Shown piece by piece: positions 37,201 to 44,396 of a stretch of 64,000 nt of DNA. Source of the stretch: Psychrobacter sp. LV10R520-6 (GTDB lineage Bacteria; Pseudomonadota; Gammaproteobacteria; Pseudomonadales; Moraxellaceae); NCBI RefSeq assembly GCF_900182925.1, contig NZ_LT900024.1:1364001-1428000 (forward strand), written 5' to 3'. A model generated the notes under the pieces. It did no database searches. It was not told the origin of the DNA and worked only from the letters and a program-made list of their open reading frames with translations. Each line of letters opens with the position of its first letter. The first letter of the stretch is position 1. The translations under genes and the position numbers were made by a program.

Positions 37201-38578
37201 CCTCAATGGGTAAGCGCTGTACACGTGAGCGATAAGAATAGCGTGAAATCCGCGCAAAACCCAAATCAATGATATAACGAATACCAGGTACTGTTAGCGC
37301 GGTTTCAGCAACGTTGGTAGCGATGACAATACGTCGACCTCTACCTGACGGCTGGAAGATGCGTTGCTGCTCTTCATAGGTCTGCCGCGCAAATAATGGC
37401 AGCACTTCGGTATGCTTGGGTCCATGACGCTCAAGAACTTCTTGGAGCTCACGAATTTCAGCTTCGGTGGCGGCAAATATCAAGATATCAGCCTGATCAG
37501 CATGACCTTTGCTTTGCGCGTCGCTAAAGCATTCGTCTACTGCTGCAACCACAGCACGGGGCAGATTCTCTTCAAAATCATCGTAACTGTCATCATCTGA
37601 GCTGGTCACCGGCTCATCGGTGAGCGGACGATAACGTACCTCGACCGGAAAGTTGCGGCCTTCTACATTAAAAATAGGCGCAGGTATTCGACGCTTTAGC
37701 TTATTGTCGTAGCGGCTAAAGTACTCACTAAAACGCTGGGTATCTAGGGTCGCTGAGGTAATAATGACTTTTAAGTCCGGGCGCCTAGGCAGTAGCTGCT
37801 TGAGATAACCCATGATAAAGTCAATATTTAAGCTGCGCTCATGCGCCTCATCGATAATGATAGTATCGTATTTACTCAAAAATCGATCGTGGCCCAACTC
37901 AGCAAGTAAGATACCGTCGGTCATCAGTTTAATCACTGATTGTGCCGTGCCTTGCTCGTTAAAGCGAATCTTAAAGCTGACCGTACCTCCTAACTGTTCA
38001 CCCAACTCTTCAGCGATGCGGTTTGCCACACTTCGCGCCGCCAGCCTACGCGGCTGAGTATGTCCAATCTGCCCTCTTATGCCGCGACCTGCCATCATTG
38101 CTAATTTTGGTAGCTGAGTAGTCTTACCAGAGCCCGTCTCACCCGCCACGATAATCACTTGATTATCAATGATCGCTTGCACCAAATCTTCGGCACGTTG
38201 GCTTACTGGTAAATCAAGATTTAGCCTTGCAGGTAAATTTTCTGGAATGCTATCGATACGCGCTTGTACCACTTGCTGTGAGCGGGTTTTTAATTTTTCA
38301 AACTGTGTACGCTTTTTTTCTAAATCCTCGCTATTTTTAGCGTCGTGTTTGGCATCTGTATTAGACTTTTTATTAGACGACGAATTTCTAGACGAAAAAC
38401 CACGCTTCAACTCATGTTCAAGTTTGCCTAAATAGAATTCATCTTTAGCAAGTACCGGTAGATTGCCTAAGATTTGAGGCTGAGCAGTTGTTTCATCCCC
38501 AGTTTGATTTTTAGTGTCCATTTTACTATTTAGACTGTTATCGTTCATATTTTCGGTGTTCTTTGAAGTATTAGTCAT
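34286..38578 (-). CDS. hrpA: ATP-dependent RNA helicase HrpA
   Basis: 1,430 residues, a DEAH/RHA-type helicase longer than E. coli HrpA (1,300). Walker A GETGSGKTTQLPK (about 145), DEAHERSLN, SATLDTQRFS, TNVAETALTVPGIRYIID and the QRKGRCGR motif VI (with Lys in place of the usual Ala) lie in the first 500 residues, followed by the winged helix, HA2, OB-fold and the C-terminal DUF3418 region. The first 90 residues are a low-complexity, charged tail rich in Asn, Lys and Asp. HrpA rescues stalled ribosomes and processes mRNA (established knowledge). Single gene with no clear operon partner. Confidence 0.95.
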   Translation of the reverse strand: MTNTSKNTENMNDNSLNSKMDTKNQTGDETTAQPQILGNLPVLAKDEFYLGKLEHELKRGFSSRNSSSNKKSNTDAKHDAKNSEDLEKKRTQFEKLKTRSQQVVQARIDSIPENLPARLNLDLPVSQRAEDLVQAIIDNQVIIVAGETGSGKTTQLPKLAMMAGRGIRGQIGHTQPRRLAARSVANRIAEELGEQLGGTVSFKIRFNEQGTAQSVIKLMTDGILLAELGHDRFLSKYDTIIIDEAHERSLNIDFIMGYLKQLLPRRPDLKVIITSATLDTQRFSEYFSRYDNKLKRRIPAPIFNVEGRNFPVEVRYRPLTDEPVTSSDDDSYDDFEENLPRAVVAAVDECFSDAQSKGHADQADILIFAATEAEIRELQEVLERHGPKHTEVLPLFARQTYEEQQRIFQPSGRGRRIVIATNVAETALTVPGIRYIIDLGFARISRYSYRSRVQRLPIEAIAQAAANQRKGRCGRIAPGVCIRLYSEEDFSGRPEFTEPEILRTNLASVILQMANLRLGSVDDFDFIEPPDSRLVTDGHKLLDELGAITAKNEETISQTNNRPKRKGLDHLRLTSTGQKMARMPIDPRLARMLVAGSDFDCIREMLIVVAALAVQDPRERPANKRTQADQKHAVFRQDDSDFLFYLSLWKTLFEKDEDGNKLSGNQRRQFAKKNYLSFPRVREWHQTHRQLVQMVTELKLKDVSSSKVSTKNGAKNGSKNNLDELDINSDPTGIDDEELKAVKYANLHRALLTGLLSIIAHKTENRGEYLAARQQKAKIFPASTVFKQIPPWVMAFEMVETSQVFMRTVAKIEPEWIISAAGNLLKYHYFEPHWSKKTGRVKAYAQISLFGLIIIAKQLTNYEQVNLVEAREIFIRDGLVTGNFGRQAPFLQHNMDKIAHVERIEDKLRRRDLLVDEETLYQFYDQKIPEHIASRKAFEDWRAEVEKTDNKHLFFSDDDILNSQAPTTGDFPEVWQLGDLKLPLRYIFDPSSDEDGVTIRVPLAALPQLDAIELLWGVPGWRFELVLQLLKSLPKDIRRQIVPIPDTADSLFDELQPAQSQGLLKQLCQALNRRGIMSVTPDNFNPSTIDRYLQPQICVVDDKNRIIEKGRDLQTLQVRHASETSQAVTEQQGVHSSFPEHFKFSKNHHSAGVVMKQFAALVTDEAGEAVSIHQYTDVTAALQAHRIGVLTLMKGQLGAKKKQLTSQIDKIFKLAFAPLGDMEKLKTIVIDAALDAALEEHYILFDHSEDLPESAGDIAVGLSEELPFTLEEYQQTSEVVVSNFLLTGQTVIKTLKNVYTRWQRIRQGLLMLDREIFGESIDDMEDQLEDLHLANFVYRMDYSHWQQYPRYLEALEIRLERLEHNIEADLDGVYALDLHMERLSGRANAESISEYRWLVEEYRIQLFAQPMKTRMAVSPKRLSKMWDKVS

Positions 38579-38757
38579 ATTTGCTTAGGCTATTTTTTTA
38601 TATGAAGAGTGGTTAGATTATGGGGATAATTTGGCTGCGATTCAAGATGAAATCCGATTTCAGAATTGATAGCGTTGCTATTTTAATATGATTAATAATA
38701 TCAATAAAACGAACCTATCAGCGTTCATATGGCCTACTGTATCAAACTTATTAAATA

Positions 38758-39807
38758 CTATTCACTTACTGGCTCTTCAGCCAAGAACTGTTTGACTACC
38801 GCCACTGTCGCAATGGGATATTCTTCATGTGGCACGTGTCCTAAACCATCAAATATCCTAAGCTGACTGTTACTGATATCTCGATGAAAAAGAGCCGCGT
38901 TTTCGACAGGAATTAAGTCATCCGGTGCACCCCATAAGATCAAGGTTGGTATGGCCAACTGCTTGATTTGCTCTGGATTGGCCGCGCTATCAGTCTCTTG
39001 CAAGCGCCGACTAAGTGCTTGGCGATTGCCTTGGCGCAATGTCAAATCATAGTAGCGATCAACCAAAGCCTCATCGACTTTGCTATCATCTACATAAACG
39101 CTCAGGACGCTATTTTTAACGATATTTCGGGGCAATACACAATTTAAGATGGGCGTTAACATAGGATATTTTGCGAGCTTAAAACCAATGGGTACGCTTT
39201 TTGGCGTGGCCGGATAGCCAACTGAGTCGATCAATATCAGTTTTTCCACATACTCAGGATATAAGACGGCTGTACGCCAAGCAATTTTGCCCCCTAGTGA
39301 GTTGCCTGCCAAAATGACTCGATCTAAACGCAACGTATCTAGCAGCTCTACAACAAAAGCGGCGTAGTCAGCGCTAGTGTACTTTGTCGTCTTATCAGCG
39401 TATGGCCCGGTCAAACCGAACCCTGGCAGATCCATACTCACCACACAATACTCATCGCTGAGCTGTGTCGTCCAACCCTCCCATGTGTGCACGCTTGCTG
39501 AAGTACCGTGCAATAAAACCATAACTTCCGGTAGCGTTGTGCCGGATTTAACCGCATTATCGATCATCGCTCTACTTCGGTAAACCTCACATTGTGCTGA
39601 CTGCACCACGTGAACTTGCATGCCTTGCACGTCTATAAATTCACTATTAGGCAGCTGCCACTGTTTTAACTCAGCAACACTGCGATCAGGTGCCCAAAAA
39701 AATGCTAGTGTAGCGGCTAATATGGCAAATATACTTATGCAGATATAGAAAGCAATTTTTACTAGACGCGGCATCATTTTAATTAATTCCATTTGATTAA
39801 TTTGCAT
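38758..39807 (-). CDS. Membrane-anchored alpha/beta hydrolase
   Basis: 349 residues. An N-terminal hydrophobic anchor (about 13-35) is followed by an alpha/beta-hydrolase fold: VLLHGTSASVHTW oxyanion loop, nucleophile elbow GNSLGGKIA and a late catalytic histidine in GLGHVPHEE. The Asp is expected in ILWGAPDDLIPVE. It probably hydrolyses an ester or similar bond at the periplasmic face of the inner membrane. Alternative starts are at 39789 and 39777; all keep the anchor. Substrate unknown. Confidence 0.85.
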   Translation of the reverse strand: MQINQMELIKMMPRLVKIAFYICISIFAILAATLAFFWAPDRSVAELKQWQLPNSEFIDVQGMQVHVVQSAQCEVYRSRAMIDNAVKSGTTLPEVMVLLHGTSASVHTWEGWTTQLSDEYCVVSMDLPGFGLTGPYADKTTKYTSADYAAFVVELLDTLRLDRVILAGNSLGGKIAWRTAVLYPEYVEKLILIDSVGYPATPKSVPIGFKLAKYPMLTPILNCVLPRNIVKNSVLSVYVDDSKVDEALVDRYYDLTLRQGNRQALSRRLQETDSAANPEQIKQLAIPTLILWGAPDDLIPVENAALFHRDISNSQLRIFDGLGHVPHEEYPIATVAVVKQFLAEEPVSE

Positions 39808-39914
39808 CGCTAAATATTATTGATACAGCAGTCATAACAACGCTTATAATAGCAGCAAAAAAATGAACAGCCCCAAACGTTATTAACTGACAAATACAAG
39901 ACCATCAAACCTCT

Positions 39915-39956
39915 ATAAAAAAACCCGATATCCGGCTATAGCGCAGACATCGGGTT
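39915..39956 (-). terminator. Rho-independent terminator of the DASS transporter gene
   Basis: On the minus strand AACCCGAT and ATCGGGTT pair around an 18-base loop, followed by a run of T (A run at 39917-39923 on the plus strand). Confidence 0.82.
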
Positions 39957-39993
39957 CTTGCATTAATTGTTGCAATACTAAATTAAACATCAA

Positions 39994-41415
39994 TTAGAGT
40001 AAGAAGAAATACGCCCACAGACCAACGATAAACGTAGCAATGATATTGAGAATAACCCCAACACGTATCATCTCTGACTGTTTGATGAGACCCGTACCAA
40101 AGACAATCGCATTTGGCGGGGTGGCAACCGGTAGCATAAAGGCACACGAGGCACCAATACCAATAATCATGACTAATACGGCAGGCGGCAGACCCATTTG
40201 CTCAGCAATAGCCGCAAATACGGGTACTAACAGAGCAGCAGAAGCGGTATTAGAGGCAAACTCCGTTAAGAAGATAATGAATGCCGCTACTGAAAGCACC
40301 ACTAAGATAAGCGGTGCAGATGACAGCCCATTGGCGACCGCTTGACCAAGAACCAAAGAGGCCCCTGAGACTTTTAGAACTGTTGATAGCGCAATACCAC
40401 CACCGAACAACATGAGTACGCCCCAGTCGGTGTTGTCAGAGACTTGTTTCCATGATACCAAACCTAAGCTGACCACTGCTGATGCTGCTAACAATGCGAC
40501 AATGGAATCAACATCATCGACATTAAGCGCGGCACCGATTTGTTTAGAGAGTATCCAGCTCAACGCGGTTATAATAAATACGATAATCGTCAGTACACGG
40601 GGTTTATTCCATGCAATAGGCTCATCTTCGTTGAGCGTGACCTGACGATTGAGATTGGGTTTAAGGAAAAGATACATTGCCCCCAATAATAGTGGCAACA
40701 GCACCAACATCATGGGAATACCAAACTTCATCCAATCAACAAAAGCAATATCAAGCGCTTTGGCAGCAATCGCATTAGGCGGTGAACCAACAATCGTACC
40801 CAAACCCCCAAGATTAGCAGAATAGGCGATACCTAATAGCACAAACACGAAAGTGCCACGGTCTTTTTCACGGTCAACCTGCGTTAAAATACCCAACGCC
40901 AATGGCAACATCATCGCCGCAGTGGCCGTATTCGATATCCACATCGATAAAAATGCAGTCACCCCAAATATCAAAAATACTGCGGTTCCAAGATTGCCAC
41001 CTGACATTGATAAAATCTTGAGCGCAATTTTTCTATCCAATTTCTGCACATGCAACGCTGCCGCTAACGCAAAACCACCAAAGAACAAATAAATAATCGG
41101 GTTGGCAAAACTTTGTAAACCGATTTCGGCATCGAAGTCTGGTATACCAATAAGTGCCCCTATTACGACGACCAATATCGCGGTAATAGTCACATGCACC
41201 GCTTCAGTCAACCACAACACGCCAATAAAGAACAGCAGGGTGAGGCCTTTATTGGCACTGATATCGTACGGTAGGACGTTGTAAATAATCATACTGATAA
41301 TCGCAGCTATTGCCACTACTATTAGCCCTTTACCAGTACCCTTTGGGAAGGTATCGGTAAATAAATATTCGTTGCCATCATCAGGAAGATGGCTGTCTAA
41401 TTTCTGCTCTGACAT
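39994..41415 (-). CDS. DASS-family sodium/dicarboxylate or sulfate symporter
   Basis: 473 residues with about 12 transmembrane segments. The paired signatures SNTATAAMMLPLALGI and SNTASAALLVPVFAAI (SNT motifs) and the second-half PVATPPNAIVFG block are those of divalent anion:sodium symporters (SLC13/DASS). Substrates in the family are C4-dicarboxylates, citrate or sulfate; the exact one is not clear. A terminator follows. The 360 bases upstream contain a perfect 12-bp inverted repeat (41731-41756) and then the IS200/IS605-like element. Confidence 0.9.
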   Translation of the reverse strand: MSEQKLDSHLPDDGNEYLFTDTFPKGTGKGLIVVAIAAIISMIIYNVLPYDISANKGLTLLFFIGVLWLTEAVHVTITAILVVVIGALIGIPDFDAEIGLQSFANPIIYLFFGGFALAAALHVQKLDRKIALKILSMSGGNLGTAVFLIFGVTAFLSMWISNTATAAMMLPLALGILTQVDREKDRGTFVFVLLGIAYSANLGGLGTIVGSPPNAIAAKALDIAFVDWMKFGIPMMLVLLPLLLGAMYLFLKPNLNRQVTLNEDEPIAWNKPRVLTIIVFIITALSWILSKQIGAALNVDDVDSIVALLAASAVVSLGLVSWKQVSDNTDWGVLMLFGGGIALSTVLKVSGASLVLGQAVANGLSSAPLILVVLSVAAFIIFLTEFASNTASAALLVPVFAAIAEQMGLPPAVLVMIIGIGASCAFMLPVATPPNAIVFGTGLIKQSEMIRVGVILNIIATFIVGLWAYFFLL

Positions 41416-41730
41416 AAAATGTCCTTATTGTGTCCAAAGACAGTGATAAAAATTATAGGGGGTAAAGATAAATTTTAGCCATTAGCAATAGCTCTATAAC
41501 GGCCCTACCAAAATACGCTGTCATCATAACAGGAATATTCTCCACCCGAATACTTTTTACAGTGTTCTAAAAAAACCTTATTAGCAATATGGCTTTATCG
41601 TTCCCTGACTGTGATAACTCACCTTAAGCCGTCAAATTAGGTTGATGTGTCGTTACATACCGTCACTAAATAATCGCACATCATCCCTGTACAACTAGTG
41701 ACCAATATCACATACTCAATGGGTTAACCT

Positions 41731-41756
41731 AAAAGTGTCAGTCAACTGACACTTTT
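41731..41756. repeat. Perfect 12-bp inverted repeat upstream of the DASS gene
   Basis: AAAAGTGTCAGT-CA-ACTGACACTTTT, perfectly symmetric. It lies 316 bases before the DASS start and 11 bases before the palindrome-ended element. It could be an operator or an old terminator. Confidence 0.8.
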
Positions 41757-41766
41757 AGAATTTAAT

Positions 41767-42053
41767 ATTTTAGCGCAGAAGTCCCCTACCTCTAAGGTAG
41801 TGGGCTGAATGCGTCTTGACAAAATCTCGCTTAGTTGCTAAATTCTACTTAAGGAACAGCATTTCAGACCTTTAGAGCAATCTAATAACATCATCGTTAG
41901 TCTGTCACCGAATTGCTTGAAAACAGCAATAATGTGAACCCTCGGTGCGAGGGGGATAGCTCGGTAAACTTGCCTAACCGCTATTGCAGAACATCGCAAA
42001 TAAGTATGGGTATTACCCAAGAAACCCCTACCTCTTAGGTAGTGGGTAGTTCA
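41767..42053 (+). mobile_element. Non-autonomous palindrome-ended element of IS200/IS605 type
   Basis: Both ends carry the same imperfect hairpin: CCCCTACCT-CTA-AGGTAGTGGG at 41783-41804 and CCCCTACCT-CTT-AGGTAGTGGG at 42025-42046, each with one bulged T as in IS200/IS605 subterminal hairpins. The heptamer TTTAATA precedes the left end (41761) and follows the right end (42054). The 220-base interior encodes no protein but holds further hairpins: ATTGCT/AGCAAT (41912-41930), CCCTC/GAGGG (41939-41953) and GGGTA/TACCC (42008-42018). This looks like a structured right-end or omegaRNA-type remnant mobilised by a transposase in trans. Confidence 0.65.
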
Positions 42054-42103
42054 TTTAATAGTATGATCATTGAAGAATTAATAAAAAAAATTGGGAGTAC
42101 CTC

Positions 42104-42265
42104 ATGGACAATCGTGATAAGCCTGACTCAACCACCAAAATGGCACCAAAGGATATCAATCAAGATGGCCTTGCTAAAGAAGACCAACAGCGTACCGATG
42201 ACTCGGCGCTCGATATGATGCAAGGTCTCCATGAACATGAAGATCATAAAGAAGACGAAAAGTAG
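42104..42265 (+). CDS. Small acidic hydrophilic protein, 53 aa
   Basis: The frame opens with ATG after a well-placed GGGAG and encodes a 53-residue protein without hydrophobic segment: rich in Asp, Glu, Lys and Gln, ending HEHEDHKEDEK. Codon use resembles its neighbours and the frame is preserved to a TAG stop. Such short charged proteins are common in Psychrobacter-like genomes; function unknown. It lies between the palindrome-ended element and the 3' piece of the DUF1275 gene. Confidence 0.6.
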   Translation: MDNRDKPDSTTKMAPKDINQDGLAKEDQQRTDDSALDMMQGLHEHEDHKEDEK

Positions 42266-42335
42266 TCTATCTAATTAAGTTAGCCTGCGTGACAAGGCTA
42301 TAACACGAAGCTATAAATTATAAGAAAAGCGCTTA

Positions 42336-42469
42336 TTACTCTGATGACCGCCTTTTTTTTCTACGTTGGCGTTTTTCGGGTAGCCGCTCGGATGCATGGT
42401 TATAAAAAAATGCTGCCGCAAGTACAATCGTAATGGGCACAAATAACGCGCCATAACCCACTCTGGCAT
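42336..42469 (-). pseudogene. DUF1275 (YoaK-like) gene, 3' piece
   Basis: Read on the minus strand, ARVGYGALFVPITIVLAAAF continues FYNHASERLPEKRQRR to a stop at 42336. This is a final membrane helix and charged tail, as at the end of DUF1275 proteins. Joining the base at 42469 to 44142 removes the IS200/IS605 element and gives GAFLSNARVGYGALF in one frame. Confidence 0.85.
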
Positions 42470-42600
42470 TTGACTTCCTCACCGCCCTAAACGACGGTGA
42501 TTCCTACTGCTAGACGCTCAAGCCCGAGCGCGAGAATGTTTTTTGCCGCATTAACGTCGCGTTGATGAGTGACACCGCACTCGCAAAGCCATTCTCTTAT
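42470..42600 (-). ncRNA. Candidate omegaRNA (3' end of tnpB plus right end)
   Basis: In IS605-type elements the guide RNA of TnpB comprises the 3' part of tnpB and the right end, with the guide taken from the flank. Here that would run from about 42600 to 42470, ending in the CACCGTC/GGCGGTG hairpin and TCAA, with the guide in the DUF1275 3' piece. The 5' boundary is a guess. Confidence 0.4.
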
Positions 42601-43581
42601 TCTCAAATCTGTCCTACCTTTCGGACTGTTTTGGCGTGAGCCGCAGCACGAACAGGTTTGGGTGGTGTAGCTTTCATTCACTTCTAAGTATTGGCAACCT
42701 GCGTTCTCGCATTTGTAAGTCAGTTGCCGTTTTACTTCAAACCAACTTGCGTCATAGACGGATTTGGCTAGTTTGGTTGAGGTGAATGATTTTGATTGAA
42801 GCTTACCAACGATGATTACGTTATTATCTTTGACGAGTTTACTGGTAAAAGCATGGATCAGGTGTTGGCGGGTGTTTTTGATCTTGGCATGAATGGCCTT
42901 GACCCTCTTTTTATTCTTAGCGCGTTGAGCGATGCCTAGTTTTGATGCGTATTTATGGGTTAATTTGGTTACTAAGGTATCACCGTCGCTTGTCGTCGCT
43001 GAATCCTTGCATCCTAAGTCGATGCCAGTTTCACCATAACCACACTCAATATTTGAATGCTCTTTAACCGTCACACACGCATACCAAAGACCACGACTGT
43101 CTTGTACTAATTCACAAGTATTGATGGTGTAGAGGGCTAAATTGTAGCTATCCCACACATCAATAGTCAGATTTCTACCTTTGGCAAGACTGAATTGAAT
43201 AGTGGATTTAAGGCTTTTCTTACCCGCCTTCTTGACACCTAAATACTTGATGGCCGATTTTTTGAAAGGAATCCAGCCTAAGCTTTTACGCTTGGCTTTA
43301 GGGTTGTTAGTGCGCCAATTCAGTTTTGCTTTCTTAAATTGCTTGCGGCTTTTGGCATGGGTTTCAGTGATCGCTTGAAGGGTTTGGCTGTGCAGATTTA
43401 GAAATTCACCGCTGCCTTTGGTATAAGCTGCTATATCGTATGCTGAAAAGAAATGCCCGGTGCGTTGCAAGTGTTTAAAACTCAAATCATTCACATAGTT
43501 CCACACAAAATTCACCGCGCCAGACAGCTTATTTAACTGATTGGCGTGCTTATCTTTGATACGTAGCTTGAGTGTTTTCAT
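42487..43581 (-). CDS. tnpB: TnpB, RNA-guided nuclease-like protein of the IS605 element
   Basis: 364 residues. RuvC-I is GIDLGCKDSATTSDGD with the catalytic Asp; the C-terminal zinc ribbon is CSCCGSRQ ... CECG; RuvC-III is HQRDVNAAKNIL with its Asp. At RuvC-II, where TnpB usually has (V/I)xxEDL, this protein has NNVIIVGKLQSKSF, with Gly instead of the catalytic Glu. A Glu in the following SWFEVKRQLTYK helix might replace it, as in TnpB clades with a rearranged active site, or the protein may lack cleavage activity. TnpB promotes retention of its element by RNA-guided cutting of the empty donor site. It is divergent from tnpA with 48 bases between starts. Confidence 0.9.
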   Translation of the reverse strand: MKTLKLRIKDKHANQLNKLSGAVNFVWNYVNDLSFKHLQRTGHFFSAYDIAAYTKGSGEFLNLHSQTLQAITETHAKSRKQFKKAKLNWRTNNPKAKRKSLGWIPFKKSAIKYLGVKKAGKKSLKSTIQFSLAKGRNLTIDVWDSYNLALYTINTCELVQDSRGLWYACVTVKEHSNIECGYGETGIDLGCKDSATTSDGDTLVTKLTHKYASKLGIAQRAKNKKRVKAIHAKIKNTRQHLIHAFTSKLVKDNNVIIVGKLQSKSFTSTKLAKSVYDASWFEVKRQLTYKCENAGCQYLEVNESYTTQTCSCCGSRQNSPKGRTDLRIREWLCECGVTHQRDVNAAKNILALGLERLAVGITVV

Positions 43582-43629
43582 GGTTTAAACTATAATGATT
43601 TATTGTTATTTTACATTTGGTCTAATGGT

Positions 43630-44040
43630 ATGTCAAACACATTAAGGCGTGGTAGACACGTTGTTTATAATCTTCACGTTCATTTGGTCTTTGTTACTAA
43701 ATATAGAGGAAAAGTATTTACCAAAGAGGGGTTAGATGAACTGAGCTTAATATTAAATCAGGTCTGTCAGGATTTTAATGCTCAGCTCGTAGAGTTTAAT
43801 GGTGAAGAAGATCATGTGCATCTTTTGGTTAATTACCCGCCAAAAGTCAGCATTTCATCTTTAGTAAATAGCTTAAAAGGGGTGTCTAGCAGAATGATTC
43901 GTAAAAAAAACTACGTTTCTATCAATCAAGAACTTTGGGGTAGCGCACTGTGGTCGCCCAGTTATTTTGCTTCAAGCTGTGGCGGGGCTTCAATTGAAGT
44001 TATTAGACAATATATCGACCAACAGCAAGTACCTAACTAG
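43630..44040 (+). CDS. tnpA: TnpA, IS200-type Y1 transposase
   Basis: 136 residues from the ATG at 43630 (MSNTLRRGRHVVYNLHVHLV). The HUH motif is DHVHLLVNYP and the nucleophilic tyrosine lies in VIRQYIDQQ near the C-terminus, as in single-strand transposases of IS200/IS605. An upstream TTG in frame at 43603 would add nine residues but is less likely. The enzyme excises and integrates single-stranded circles, recognising the subterminal hairpins. It appears intact, so the element may be mobile. Confidence 0.92.
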   Translation: MSNTLRRGRHVVYNLHVHLVFVTKYRGKVFTKEGLDELSLILNQVCQDFNAQLVEFNGEEDHVHLLVNYPPKVSISSLVNSLKGVSSRMIRKKNYVSINQELWGSALWSPSYFASSCGGASIEVIRQYIDQQQVPN

Positions 44041-44145
44041 AAATGCCTTACATCCACGCCCTAGAACGACGTGGTTTTACGGCACTTTTTGAGAAATGCC
44101 TTACATCCACGCCCTAGAACGACGTGGTTTTACGGCACTTTTTGA
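44040..44145 (-). repeat. Tandem duplication of the IS left end (2 x 53 bases)
   Basis: 44040-44092 and 44093-44145 are identical 53-base units. On the minus strand each begins with TCAA and AAAGTGCCG and contains the CCACG/CGTGG hairpin, so each is a complete left end with its own potential cleavage site. Confidence 0.95.
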
Positions 44146-44396
44146 TAAAAACGCACCCACTACTCCGCCCGCGCAAAAACAATACCAAATAATGGCTTGA
44201 AAGCCTAATGTGGGTTTGCTGATGCGGCGACCTGCTAGCCAGTTACCAATCGCTGCGCCCATGTCGGATGTCAAACCCGTCAAATGGGTCGTACGTATGA
44301 CCGCGCCGCTATAAGTCGCCACCATAGCATTTTGTAATCCGCAGGCCATTGCCGCCGCTAATTGTCCTAAATAATCATGCTGCTGATATAAAAAAT
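44142..44396 (-). pseudogene. DUF1275 (YoaK-like) gene, middle piece
   Basis: On the minus strand the piece encodes YFLYQQHDYLGQLAAAMACG, then LQNAMVATYSGAVIRTTHLTGLTSDMG and GNWLAGRR up to GAFLS, the central signature of DUF1275 membrane proteins (CGLQNAM ... VIRTTHLTG). It is flanked on its 5' side (44397) by the composite element and on its 3' side by the IS200/IS605 element. Confidence 0.9.

Larger units (their letters stand above)
42470..44141 (-). mobile_element. IS200/IS605-family element with divergent tnpA and tnpB
   Basis: A 1,672-bp element. On the minus strand the left end lies after a TCAA at 44145-44142 and the right end finishes with TCAA at 42473-42470, the arrangement known from IS608-like elements (target tetranucleotide retained on the left, same or similar tetranucleotide at the right end, no target duplication). 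Subterminal hairpins are related: CACCGTC/GGCGGTG at the right end (42480-42499) and CCACG/CGTGG at the left. The left end is present twice in tandem (53-base units). Confidence 0.88.

Noticed and set aside
41838-42020. 60-aa minus-strand frame in the palindrome-ended element
   Set aside because: No resemblance to TnpB or other proteins; the region is better explained as structured non-coding DNA.
29534-42053. CRISPR-like repeats from the three similar hairpins
   Set aside because: Only three copies, in both orientations, 12 kb apart, with IS200/IS605-type bulged hairpins; no spacer array.
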